A DNA stretch of 42,979 nt, from contig JBEVNO010000166.1 of NCBI GenBank assembly GCA_040508085.1, positions 1 to 42,979 of the forward strand. Direction: 5' to 3'. Source of the DNA: ZC4RG30 sp040508085 (GTDB lineage: Bacteria > Pseudomonadota > Gammaproteobacteria > Steroidobacterales > Steroidobacteraceae). The notes under the pieces were generated by a model, which saw only the letters and a list, made by a program, of their open reading frames with translations, searched no databases and was not told where the DNA came from. The translations under genes and the position numbers were made by a program. Within the stretch, counting starts at the first letter, position 1. Every line of letters starts with the position of its first letter. Positions 32,239 to 40,636 of this stretch are shown here, piece by piece.

Positions 32239-32828
32239 CGTTTGTCCTGCCTGGCAGCACCTTGCAGCGCGGCGCGGATGAGGTCCTCGGTGGTGGCCCC
32301 TTCCTCGGCCACCTTCTCCAGCATGCGCTGCGCCTCCGGCAGCTTGTAACCCAGTGCCAGCAAGGCGTGCAGTGCCTCCTCCCGCGGTGCCAGCTGCACC
32401 GTCACGTCGCCGGGCAGCACTGCGGCGTCCTTGAAGTGGTCACGAAGTTCCACGATCAGCCGTTCTGCAGTCTTGCGCCCCACGCCCGGGATGCGCGTGA
32501 GGCTGGCCACATCGTCCGCGGCGATGGCCGCGCGGAAGGCGTCGGCGCTGACGCCGGAAAGAATGGCCAGCGCCACCTTCGGCCCCACTCCATTGACCTT
32601 CAGCAGTGCGCGGAACAGCGCACGCTCAGGCTCGGTGGCGAAACCGAACAGCAGCGAGGCGTCCTCCCGCAGCACGTGATGGATGCGCAGCCGTACGCCG
32701 CTGCCCACCGGCGGCAGACCCAGGTAGGTCGACATGGGCACTTCGACTTCGTAGCCCACGCCCTGGGTCTCGATGAGCAGTCGCGGTGGTTCCTTGTCGG
32801 TGATGGTGCCGACCAGTGAACCGATCAC
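32235..32828 (-). CDS. ruvA: Holliday junction DNA helicase subunit RuvA
   Basis: A 197-residue RuvA that binds four-way junctions and loads RuvB. Domain I (VIGSLVGTITDKEPPRLLIETQGVGYEVEVP), domain II with two helix-hairpin-helix motifs (LLKVNGVGPKVALAILSG and LTRIPGVGRKTAERLIVELR) and the RuvB-binding domain III (EEALHALLALGYKLPEAQRML) are all present. The start is a GTG at 32828 overlapping the ruvC stop as GTGA; the longer reading would add residues not found in RuvA. Confidence 0.97.
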   Translation of the reverse strand: MIGSLVGTITDKEPPRLLIETQGVGYEVEVPMSTYLGLPPVGSGVRLRIHHVLREDASLLFGFATEPERALFRALLKVNGVGPKVALAILSGVSADAFRAAIAADDVASLTRIPGVGRKTAERLIVELRDHFKDAAVLPGDVTVQLAPREEALHALLALGYKLPEAQRMLEKVAEEGATTEDLIRAALQGAARQDKR

Positions 32829-33421
32829 CGCGCACCGCCCAACGATGCCAGCCGGCCGGCGGCGCGGCGCGCCTGCGCATGGCACAGGGCAATGGCGAGC
32901 GCGTCGGAGACATCCGCCGTGGCCGGTTTGCCGATGGCGAGCAGCACCTGGACCATGTGCGATACCTGCGCCTTGTCGGCGGCACCGGTGCCCACAATCG
33001 CGAGCTTGATGGCGCGCGGCGCATATTCGAACACCGCGGCGCCGCGGCCGGACACCGCGGACAGCGCCGCACCGCGCGCCTGCCCGAGCTTCAGCGCGCT
33101 GCCGGCATTGCGATGCATGAAGACGCTCTCCACGGCCACTTCATCGGGCACGAACTCATCGATGATGGCGGTGAGCCGCTCGTGGATATAGCGCAGGCGC
33201 ACTGCCAGATCGCTGCCGCCGGCACGGACGCAGCCACTGGCCACGTGGATTTCGCGGCCATCAATGCAGTCGACGATGCCGTAGCCGGTACGCAGCGAAC
33301 CGGGGTCGAGGCCCAGCACGCGGCGCGGCAGCGGCGTCGCGGTGGTCGCAGGCTGCGCAGCTTGTGGGGCAAGCGCTGCCGGATCGAAGGAGCGCCAGGA
33401 CCGGCGGGCATAGCGTGGCAT
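32825..33421 (-). CDS. ruvC: Holliday junction resolvase RuvC, with N-terminal extension
   Basis: A 198-residue RuvC endonuclease that cuts Holliday junctions. Catalytic acidic residues are Asp39 (GLDPGSLRTGYGIVD), Glu98 (AVESVFMHRNAGSALKLGQARG), Asp170 and Asp173 (TADVSDALAIALCHA). About 33 residues of low-complexity sequence (MPRYARRSWRSFDPAALAP and on) precede the usual start of the fold; E. coli RuvC has 173 residues. No other start codon is available in the extension, and TATCAT lies exactly six bases before this ATG, so the extension seems real and the mRNA leaderless. Confidence 0.94.
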   Translation of the reverse strand: MPRYARRSWRSFDPAALAPQAAQPATTATPLPRRVLGLDPGSLRTGYGIVDCIDGREIHVASGCVRAGGSDLAVRLRYIHERLTAIIDEFVPDEVAVESVFMHRNAGSALKLGQARGAALSAVSGRGAAVFEYAPRAIKLAIVGTGAADKAQVSHMVQVLLAIGKPATADVSDALAIALCHAQARRAAGRLASLGGAR

Positions 33422-33426
33422 CCGCG

Positions 33427-33433
33427 TATGATA
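33427..33433. promoter_or_regulatory. Symmetric TATGATA: shared -10 for divergent leaderless ruvC and relA
   Basis: The plus strand reads TATGATA, centred on 33430. Leftward it gives TATCAT, preceded by TGC (an extended -10), and the ruvC ATG (33421) falls at the expected +1. Rightward it gives TATGAT; the in-frame relA GTG at 33440 falls at +1 or +2, while the ATG at 33428 lies inside the element. No -35 hexamers are evident. The same seven bases with the same geometry occur between yciO and yciB. Confidence 0.6.
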
Positions 33434-35389
33434 GCAGCCGTGCTCCCCCTCGAATCCGCATCCGCTGTGCTGCTGTCCGCTGGCTTCACGGCGGATGCCC
33501 TGACGCGCGCGCAGGAAGTCGGCGCCATCGTGCTGCAGCTCACCGGTGATCCGGCGCTGGCCGTGGCTGCCCTGCTGCACGGCGCACGCCAGGCCACTGC
33601 GGAACCGCCCACGCTGTCGGCGGCGCAGCGTGCCGAGCTTGGCGCGCCGGCGCTGCGCCAGGCCGAACAACTGGGCAAGCTCGGCGATTTCAGGCTCGAC
33701 GCGCGCTGGTCCGAAGGCAAGGCTCTGGCCAGCGGGCAGGCCGAGACGGTGCGCAAGATGCTGCTTGCCGTGGTGGGCGATCCGCGGCTGGTGGTGGCCA
33801 GGCTCGCCGAGCAGCTGGTGCGCATCCGCCATGGCCGCGAGGCCAGCGCGGAGCAGCGCCGCCAGATGGCGCTGGAAGTGGAGGAGCTCTACGCGCCGCT
33901 CGCCAACCGCCTCGGCATCTGGTCGCTGAAATGGGAGCTGGAGGATCTGGCCTTCCGGGAATCCCATCCGGAGGAATACCAGCGCCTGAAGGCGGCCCTG
34001 AACGAGAAGCGCCGCGATCGCGAGCGCTACATCGAGGAGGTGACGACCAGCCTCACGGTGGATCTGCGTCGCGCGGGCGTGCTTGCCGAAGTGGTCGGGC
34101 GGCCGAAGCACATCTACAGCATCTGGCGGAAGATGCAGCGCAAGAACCTGTCTTTCGAGCAGCTGTTCGACATCCGCGCGGTGCGCATCATCGTGCCTAC
34201 CGTGGCGGACTGCTACGCCGCCCTGGGTGTGGTGCACGAGATGTGGGCTTTCCTGCCCAATGAATTCGATGATTACATCGCGACGCCCAAGGACAACAAC
34301 TACCAGTCCATCCACACCGCCGTGCGCGGCCCCGATGGCCGGCCGCTCGAAGTGCAGATCCGCACGCGGCAGATGCAGGATCAGGCGGAACTCGGGGTGG
34401 CGGCGCACTGGCGCTACAAGGAAGGCGGCACCGACCGCCTCTATGACGAGAAGATCCAGCAGGTGCGGGAACTTCTGGCCGGCGGTCGGGGTGATGGCGG
34501 CGCTGATGCGCTCAGCCGGCTGTCCGCCGGTCTCTTCGAAGACCGCGTCTATGCGATGACCCCCAAGGGCGAGGTGGTGGACCTGCCGCAGGGTGGCACT
34601 CCGCTGGATTTTGCCTTCCATGTCCACAGCGATGTGGGCGAGCGCTGCAAGGGCGCGAAGGTCAACGGGCGTATCGCGCCGCTGACACAGGCGCTCAAGA
34701 GCGGCGACGTCGTGGAGATCATCACCGGCAAGGAGCCTGCGCCCAGCCGCGACTGGCTGGCGGAGCGCGGCGGCTACATCGTCTCGCCGCGCAGCCGATC
34801 CAAACTGCGCGCCTATTTCCGCCGCATCGACGAGGCGATGCAGAAGAGCACGCCGCCACCGGCCGCGGTTCCGGCCGCGGCCCCAGCCGAGCCGGAACTG
34901 CCCCGGACTGCGCGGCCACGCAAAGCGGCGGGCAGTGCACGCTCGCCGGTGGAGATCGACGGTGTGGGTGACCTGCCAATCACGCTGGCACGCTGCTGCA
35001 CCCCCATGCGGCCGCAGCCGATCCGCGGCTACCTCACTCTGGGCCGCGGCGTCACCATCCATCGCGCGGAGTGCGTGGGCCTCGCGCGCATGGTCAAGCA
35101 GAAGCCGCAGCGGCTGCTGCAGGTGGAATGGATCGACAGCGCCGAATCCCGCATTGCCGCCACGCTGGTCATCGAGGCCTTCGACCGGCGCGGCCTGCTG
35201 CGTGATATCTCCGACACCATCGCTGAGGAACGCGTCAGCATCGAAGGCGTTTCCAGCGACACCGACCCACGCGACCGCATTGCCCGCTTCCAGGTCAGGC
35301 TCACCGTACGCGACGCCGAGGAGCTGGCCAGACTGCAGCGGCGGCTCGGCCGTATCCCCAACGTGTTCCAGGTACGGCGCGCGCATTAG
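33428..35389 (+). CDS. relA: GTP pyrophosphokinase RelA
   Basis: A 653-residue long RSH protein that makes (p)ppGpp on stalled ribosomes. Order: degenerate HD hydrolase region (AALLHGARQ lacks the HD pair), synthetase domain about 215-330 (GRPKHIYSIWRKMQRK, LFDIRAVRIIV, NEFDDYIATPKDNNYQSIHT), TGS domain (VYAMTPKGEVVDLPQGGTPLDFAFHVHS), zinc-finger-like region (LARCCTPMRPQPIRGYLTLGRG) and ACT domain (575-650). The EFDD motif (ExDD) is that of monofunctional RelA, so a separate SpoT is expected elsewhere. The first ATG is given as start, but the promoter position favours the GTG at 33440. Confidence 0.95.
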   Translation: MIAAVLPLESASAVLLSAGFTADALTRAQEVGAIVLQLTGDPALAVAALLHGARQATAEPPTLSAAQRAELGAPALRQAEQLGKLGDFRLDARWSEGKALASGQAETVRKMLLAVVGDPRLVVARLAEQLVRIRHGREASAEQRRQMALEVEELYAPLANRLGIWSLKWELEDLAFRESHPEEYQRLKAALNEKRRDRERYIEEVTTSLTVDLRRAGVLAEVVGRPKHIYSIWRKMQRKNLSFEQLFDIRAVRIIVPTVADCYAALGVVHEMWAFLPNEFDDYIATPKDNNYQSIHTAVRGPDGRPLEVQIRTRQMQDQAELGVAAHWRYKEGGTDRLYDEKIQQVRELLAGGRGDGGADALSRLSAGLFEDRVYAMTPKGEVVDLPQGGTPLDFAFHVHSDVGERCKGAKVNGRIAPLTQALKSGDVVEIITGKEPAPSRDWLAERGGYIVSPRSRSKLRAYFRRIDEAMQKSTPPPAAVPAAAPAEPELPRTARPRKAAGSARSPVEIDGVGDLPITLARCCTPMRPQPIRGYLTLGRGVTIHRAECVGLARMVKQKPQRLLQVEWIDSAESRIAATLVIEAFDRRGLLRDISDTIAEERVSIEGVSSDTDPRDRIARFQVRLTVRDAEELARLQRRLGRIPNVFQVRRAH

Positions 35390-35422
35390 CCGGGTGACCC
35401 CGGTGCAGCCCGGCAGCATCGC

Positions 35423-35434
35423 CAGGCATGCCTG
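35423..35434. repeat. Perfect 12-base palindrome upstream of the TonB-dependent receptor
   Basis: CAGGCATGCCTG is a perfect inverted repeat in the 177-base gap between relA and the receptor gene. It could be an operator for a dimeric regulator or part of the relA transcript end; no T-tract follows it. The rest of the gap shows no gene and no convincing promoter. Confidence 0.35.
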
Positions 35435-35566
35435 TGCCCCCGCATGTGGGCGCTCCGTGAGCCTGCAATGGAATGTTGGTATGGCGGATGATCAATTGTG
35501 CGAACCGGAATCCTCGTGGGACTCTCGGGGCAGGTCTCCTCTCTCCGCTCAAGGATCCACTCGCTC

Positions 35567-38500
35567 ATGACACATATACCCCGCCCGAGGAATATCACGT
35601 CGAAGGTCGCGCTTGCGGTCGCCATGGCCATCACGGCCGGGGCCCTGCAGGCACAGACGACTACTGGCACCATCGTTGGTGAGGTCGCTTCGGCGGCCGG
35701 CAAGACGATCGTCGTAGAGAGCAACAGCGGCTTCAAGCGCGAGGTGTCGCTGGGCTCCAGTGGCCGCTACGAAATCCCGAATCTCCCGCTCGGCGTCTAC
35801 AAGGTAACGGTGCTGGAAAACGGCAACGTCGTCGACTCGCGCGAGAACGTCAGCATTTCGATCGGCAGCACCACGGCCGTGTCGTTCACCGATGAAGTGC
35901 TGGATACGGCGCTGGTGTCCGCGACTTCCAATCGCGCCATCGATGTTTCCACCACCGATACGCGCACTGTCATCACGGCCGAAGAGCTGGCGGTACTGCC
36001 GCTCGGCCGCACGGCAGAGGCCATCGCCCTGCTCGCTCCCGGTGTGGTGCCGAACAGCGGCGCCTACCTTGGCCCCACCGGCACCCCGCTGGTGAGCTTC
36101 GGCGGTTCGGCGGCCACCGAGAATGCCTACTACCTGAACGGTTTCAACACCACTGAGCCTTACCGCAACCTCGGCGGCCTGGGTCTGCCCTATGGCGCCA
36201 TCGACCAGCAGGAAGTGTTCTCTGGCGGCTACGGTGCCTTGTATGGCCGTTCCAACGGCGGTGTGCTGAACCAGGTCGGCAAGCGTGGTACCAACGACTG
36301 GACCTTCGGTGCCGGCGCCATCTTCGAGCTGGACCAGACCCGTGCCAAGGCGAAGGATCTCTACTACGAGCCATGGCCGACCGGCACGAACCCGTTCGAA
36401 GGCCGCCTCTACCGCCCGAATGGCGACAACGCGGCCAGCAGCTACACCTACAACGCGTATGTGGGCGGCCCGGTCCTCGAGGACAAGCTGTTCTTCTTCG
36501 TAGCCGCGGAGAAGGGTTACACCTACGGCGACCGCGCCAATGCGGTAACCGATACTTCCGCGCCGTTTGTTTCCTACACCACGGAGAACACACGCTGGTA
36601 CGCGAAAGTGGACTGGCAGATCGCCGAAGGCCACCTGCTGGAACTGACCTCGGCGCGCGACGAGGCTGAAACGGAAGGCTCTATCTTCAACTACAGCTGG
36701 CCCGCCAACGCGGCGGATTCGGTCGGCAAGGGCAGCAGCGATTACGGCCCTACCACCTTCCGTGGACCGATCGAGACCACCAAGCGCGGCAACACCCTGT
36801 ATGTCGGCAAGTACACCGGCTATCTGTCTGATTCCCTCACGCTGTCGGCGCTGTATGGGTACCAGGAGACCCCGGATTACAGCCAGCCCCCGACCTATGA
36901 CGACACCTACGTTGTTGTTGGCGGTCAGCAGTTCCGCAACCCGGCGTATACGGCCGGCAGGCCCGCCACCAGCCTGCAGACTGTGTCATCGCTTTCCAAC
37001 CCGGATCGCCACTACGAAAAGAGCGGCTACCGGGTCGACCTCAACTGGCGCCTGGGCAGCCACAGCCTGACCTTCGGTATCGACAACCAGACGACCAAGT
37101 CCAAGTACCTCGGCACCTACAACACCGGTCCGGGCGCAACCGCCGATGGCAGCGTGCTGGGCTATTCGTGGACATACGCACGTCTCACCAACCCCGCAGG
37201 CGGCCTCATCAGCAGCGCGCCCAGCCAGGCCAATGTCAACAATACGGTGACGCTGCCCAATGGTTTCGGCGGCTACTACGTGAGCCGCGGTATCGGCTTC
37301 ACCAGCTACGGCACCGAGGCCACGCAGACGGCGCAGTACATCGAGGACCGCTGGAAAGTCACCGACAACCTGCTGCTGACCCTGGGCCTGCGCGCCGACC
37401 AGTTCACCAACTACACGGCCGCCCATGACCCCTACGCGAAGGTGGACGATGCGATCGCGCCCCGCTTCGGTTTCAGCTGGGACGTGAACGGCAATTCGAC
37501 GTTCAAGGTGTTCGGCAGCGCCGGCCGCTATTACCTCGGCCTGCCGCTGGCTCCCAGCGGGTTGGTGGTGCCGGCCCTGGCCACGACGGAGTACTTCACC
37601 TATACGGGCATCGATCCGGCGACGGGTTACCCCACCGGCCTCACCTCACTGGGGGCACCGGTCTCGGCGAACTCGGCCTTCGGCGGTTCGACGCGTGACT
37701 ACCGCGCCGGTGCGGCGAAGGACCTGAAGGGCGAGGCCCAGGATGAGTTCATTCTCGGCCTGAACAAGGCAGTGGATTTTGCCGGTCAGAGCTGGGTGGC
37801 GGGTGCCCGCCTGGTGTATCGCACGTTGCTGTCGGCCGTGGACGATACCAACTACGACACCGCCCAGGTGCAGGCGGCGGCTGCCGCGGCGGGTTTCAGC
37901 ATCTATTACGGTGCCGGGACCAAGAACGTGCCGGGCGTGCTGATCAACCCGGGCGAGACCAACACGCTCGAATTGTTCGACGCCGCCGGCGTGCTGCATG
38001 AGCTCAAGATGACGCGCGAAGACTGGGGCTTCCCCAAGCTGAAGCGTGACTACATGGCTGCGGAGTTTGCCCTCGAAAAGCCGCTGCGCGACAAGTGGTA
38101 CGCCAAGTTCACCTACGTGCTGTCGAAGAGCGAGGGCACCACGGAGGGCCAGCTGCGTTCGGACCTGTACCGCAGCAGTGGCGTGGTCGGCGTCGACCAG
38201 GGCCAGGTCAGCGTTTCGACCACCCAGAGCTGGGATGATCCCTCGCTGATGGAGTACTTCGACGGCGTGCAGCTGAATGACCACACGCACCAGATCAAGG
38301 CGTACGGCTATTACCAGCTGACCGAGCAGTTCGGCGTGTCGTCGAACTTCCTGGCTGTATCGGGGGCGCCGAAGGCCATCCTCGGCTACTACTACGGCAC
38401 GCAGTTCATCGAGATCGTGGGCGGCCAGAACAACTTCGACCCCGCCGGTTACGGTGGCTCGTACCACTTCAACGGCTTCACCAAGGAGGCGGCGCCGCCG

Positions 38501-38743
38501 GGCTCCGCGGGCCGGATGCCCTGGACGTTCCAGCTGGATCTGGGCGCTTCGTACAAGCCGTCGTTCGCGGATGGCAAGCTGGCCTTCAACGTCAATGTGT
38601 TCAACGTGCTGAATGCGCAGCGGGCAACCTACCGGTTTGCCCGTACGGAGCGCGCATTGGCAACTCCGCATGAGCAGTACGATGCGGCGATGTTCCGGCA
38701 GACTCCCCGCTACGCTCGCCTGTCGGTGAACTACGACTTCTGA
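35567..38743 (+). CDS. TonB-dependent outer-membrane receptor, Oar-like, with carboxypeptidase-regulatory domain
   Basis: A 1058-residue outer-membrane receptor. A signal peptide (VALAVAMAITAGALQAQ) is followed by a carboxypeptidase-regulatory-like beta domain (TTTGTIVGEVASAAGKTI to GSTTAVSF, residues about 30-110). Then come the plug (DTRTVITAEELAVLPLGRTAEAIALLAPGV, with GGYGALYGRSNGGVLNQVGKRG) and a long beta barrel ending in a C-terminal Phe (ARLSVNYDF). This layout is that of Oar-like receptors for large substrates such as peptides or glycans. The start at 35567 gives the normal signal peptide; AAGGA lies 11 bases upstream. The substrate is unknown; the following secreted peptidase hints at peptides. 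Confidence 0.9.
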   Translation: MTHIPRPRNITSKVALAVAMAITAGALQAQTTTGTIVGEVASAAGKTIVVESNSGFKREVSLGSSGRYEIPNLPLGVYKVTVLENGNVVDSRENVSISIGSTTAVSFTDEVLDTALVSATSNRAIDVSTTDTRTVITAEELAVLPLGRTAEAIALLAPGVVPNSGAYLGPTGTPLVSFGGSAATENAYYLNGFNTTEPYRNLGGLGLPYGAIDQQEVFSGGYGALYGRSNGGVLNQVGKRGTNDWTFGAGAIFELDQTRAKAKDLYYEPWPTGTNPFEGRLYRPNGDNAASSYTYNAYVGGPVLEDKLFFFVAAEKGYTYGDRANAVTDTSAPFVSYTTENTRWYAKVDWQIAEGHLLELTSARDEAETEGSIFNYSWPANAADSVGKGSSDYGPTTFRGPIETTKRGNTLYVGKYTGYLSDSLTLSALYGYQETPDYSQPPTYDDTYVVVGGQQFRNPAYTAGRPATSLQTVSSLSNPDRHYEKSGYRVDLNWRLGSHSLTFGIDNQTTKSKYLGTYNTGPGATADGSVLGYSWTYARLTNPAGGLISSAPSQANVNNTVTLPNGFGGYYVSRGIGFTSYGTEATQTAQYIEDRWKVTDNLLLTLGLRADQFTNYTAAHDPYAKVDDAIAPRFGFSWDVNGNSTFKVFGSAGRYYLGLPLAPSGLVVPALATTEYFTYTGIDPATGYPTGLTSLGAPVSANSAFGGSTRDYRAGAAKDLKGEAQDEFILGLNKAVDFAGQSWVAGARLVYRTLLSAVDDTNYDTAQVQAAAAAAGFSIYYGAGTKNVPGVLINPGETNTLELFDAAGVLHELKMTREDWGFPKLKRDYMAAEFALEKPLRDKWYAKFTYVLSKSEGTTEGQLRSDLYRSSGVVGVDQGQVSVSTTQSWDDPSLMEYFDGVQLNDHTHQIKAYGYYQLTEQFGVSSNFLAVSGAPKAILGYYYGTQFIEIVGGQNNFDPAGYGGSYHFNGFTKEAAPPGSAGRMPWTFQLDLGASYKPSFADGKLAFNVNVFNVLNAQRATYRFARTERALATPHEQYDAAMFRQTPRYARLSVNYDF

Positions 38744-38773
38744 GACCAGCTGAAGCTTTGCGCTGAAACCGGA

Positions 38774-38815
38774 CCCCGCGCGGCTGCTGAAGGCACTGCG
38801 CGGGGTTTTCTTTTT
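38774..38815 (+). terminator. Rho-independent terminator after the TonB-dependent receptor
   Basis: An eight-base-pair GC-only stem, CCCCGCGC (38774-38781) with GCGCGGGG (38798-38805), encloses a 16-base loop and runs straight into TTTTCTTTTT. It ends the receptor transcript before the M14 peptidase gene. Confidence 0.85.
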
Positions 38816-38840
38816 CCCAGGTTCCCCAGGTTGTAAACCC

Positions 38841-40622
38841 ATGACCAGATCCTCTTGCCTGCCCAGGGCGGCCGGTGTCGCCTTCGTCCTGCTCGCCCAG
38901 GCCGCGTCGCTGGCACAGGCGCCGCGCGCAACGCTGGTGACCGAATCCGAACGCTCCGGCTTCGTGCGCACTGGCCGCTACGCCGAAGTGCCGCAGTTGA
39001 ATACGGCCTTCGTGAAGGCGTTCCCGGGCGCGGTACGCGCCTTCACTTTCGGCACCAGCGCCGAGGGGCGTCCACTCCACGCGATGGCGGTATCCCGCAG
39101 TGGCGCGCTGACTGCCGCCGCTGCGCGCCAGCGCGGCCTGCCCATCGTGCTGGTGCAGGGCGGCATCCACGCCGGCGAGATCGACGGCAAGGATGCCGGC
39201 TACCTGATCCTGCGCGAGATGCTGGAGGGCCAGGTTGGCCGCGGCGTCCTCGACAAGGTGGTGGTGGTGTTCGTACCCGTCTACAACGCCGATGGCCACG
39301 AGCAGTTCGGCAAATGGAATCGCCCGAGCCAGCGCGGCCCTGAGCAGATGGGCCGGCGCAATACGGCGCAGAACATCAACCTCAATCGTGACTACGTGAA
39401 GGCCGATGCGCCCGAGACGCAGGCCATGCTGCGGCTGTTTGATGAATGGGATCCCATCGTCTACACCGACCTGCACGTAACCAATGGTTCGAAGTTCGAG
39501 CACGACGTGTCGCTGCAGATCGAGCCGCTGCATCTGGGCGATGCCGAAATGGGCAAGGCTGGTCTTGCCCTGCGCGATGCGGTGCTGGCCAAGCTCGCCG
39601 CGCAGGGGTCGATGCCGCTGCCCTACTACCCGGAACTCATCCGCCAGGATGAGCCGGAATCAGGCTTCGAGCAGACGGTGTACCAGCCGCGTTTCTCGAC
39701 CAGCTATCCGGCGCTGCGCAACCGGTTCTCGCTGCTGCTGGAGACGCATTCCTGGAAGGAATATGCCGTGCGCGTGCGCGTCACCCGTAACTACATCCTC
39801 GACCTGCTGGAGGAGGCGGCAACGCATGGCAAGGCCTGGATGGCCACGGCGAAGGCGGCGGATGAGCGTGCGGCCGCGCTCGCGGGACAGGAGGTGCCGC
39901 TGGACTGGAAGAACACCGACGTGTCGCGGCTGGTCGAGTTCCGCGGCTACGCCTACACCTACTCACCTTCGCCCATCACCGGTCGTGTACTCATCAAGTA
40001 CGACGAGAGCCAGCCGCAGATCTGGAAGGTGCCGCTGTTCGACCAGGTGACGCCGGCGCTCAGCGCGCGGTTGCCGGCGGGCGGTTACCTGGTGTTGCCG
40101 GCATTCGCCGACTCCGTTGCCAGGCTGCTCGAGCTGCACGGCATCGGTTACACGCGGCTCAATGCCGCCAAGCCACCGGTGGGCGTCGAGGCCTTCCATC
40201 CCACCAAGGTGCAGTTCGCGCCCACGCCGAATGAAGGACGCCAGCAGGCCAGCGTCGAAGGCCGCTGGGCGGCGGAGCAGCGCGCCCTGCCGGCGGGTTC
40301 GCTCTTTGTCCCCTCGGCTCAGCGGGCTGCGCGCCTGATCGCCGTGCTGTTCGAGCCGCTGGCGTCGGATTCGCTGCTGTCGTGGGGGCAGTTCAACCCT
40401 GCCATCGCCGCCAGTGCCTACCTCGGCGCGTACGTGGCCGAGGACATTGCGCTGGAGCAGCTGAAAGACCCGGCCATCTCGGCGGAATTCACGCGACGCC
40501 TGCGCGATCCGGCATTCGCCAACAATCCGCGCGAGCGGATCGCGTTCTTCGCCCGCCGGCATGAGTCCTTCGACCCGGACAACGGCATGTATCCGGTACT
40601 GCGCCTCGCCACAGCGCCCTGA
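38841..40622 (+). CDS. Secreted M14-family zinc carboxypeptidase
   Basis: A 593-residue metallopeptidase. The signal peptide is about residues 1-26 (ending SLAQA). The M14 domain has zinc ligands His110 and Glu113 (GGIHAGEIDG) and His212 (YTDLHVTNG), with VPVYNADGHEQFGKWNR and QNINLNRDYVKADAPETQ typical of the group. LLLETHSWKEYAVRVRVTRNY may carry the catalytic glutamate. The C-terminal 230 residues form a second domain of unknown function. It is probably periplasmic or secreted. It is separated from the receptor by a strong terminator, so it has its own promoter or relies on read-through. Confidence 0.88.
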   Translation: MTRSSCLPRAAGVAFVLLAQAASLAQAPRATLVTESERSGFVRTGRYAEVPQLNTAFVKAFPGAVRAFTFGTSAEGRPLHAMAVSRSGALTAAAARQRGLPIVLVQGGIHAGEIDGKDAGYLILREMLEGQVGRGVLDKVVVVFVPVYNADGHEQFGKWNRPSQRGPEQMGRRNTAQNINLNRDYVKADAPETQAMLRLFDEWDPIVYTDLHVTNGSKFEHDVSLQIEPLHLGDAEMGKAGLALRDAVLAKLAAQGSMPLPYYPELIRQDEPESGFEQTVYQPRFSTSYPALRNRFSLLLETHSWKEYAVRVRVTRNYILDLLEEAATHGKAWMATAKAADERAAALAGQEVPLDWKNTDVSRLVEFRGYAYTYSPSPITGRVLIKYDESQPQIWKVPLFDQVTPALSARLPAGGYLVLPAFADSVARLLELHGIGYTRLNAAKPPVGVEAFHPTKVQFAPTPNEGRQQASVEGRWAAEQRALPAGSLFVPSAQRAARLIAVLFEPLASDSLLSWGQFNPAIAASAYLGAYVAEDIALEQLKDPAISAEFTRRLRDPAFANNPRERIAFFARRHESFDPDNGMYPVLRLATAP

Positions 40623-40636
40623 CCCCTTTTTTCTGA

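Noticed and set aside
32825..35419. An 864-codon open frame on the minus strand, antisense to relA and continuous with ruvC
   Set aside because: Only the final 198 codons are RuvC. The rest is low-complexity His/Arg/Gln-rich translation opposite relA, typical of a third-position shadow frame in high-GC DNA.
35549..36634. A 361-codon minus-strand open frame opposite the TonB-dependent receptor
   Set aside because: Composition is Gly/Arg/Val-rich without family motifs, and the receptor on the plus strand is unambiguous.
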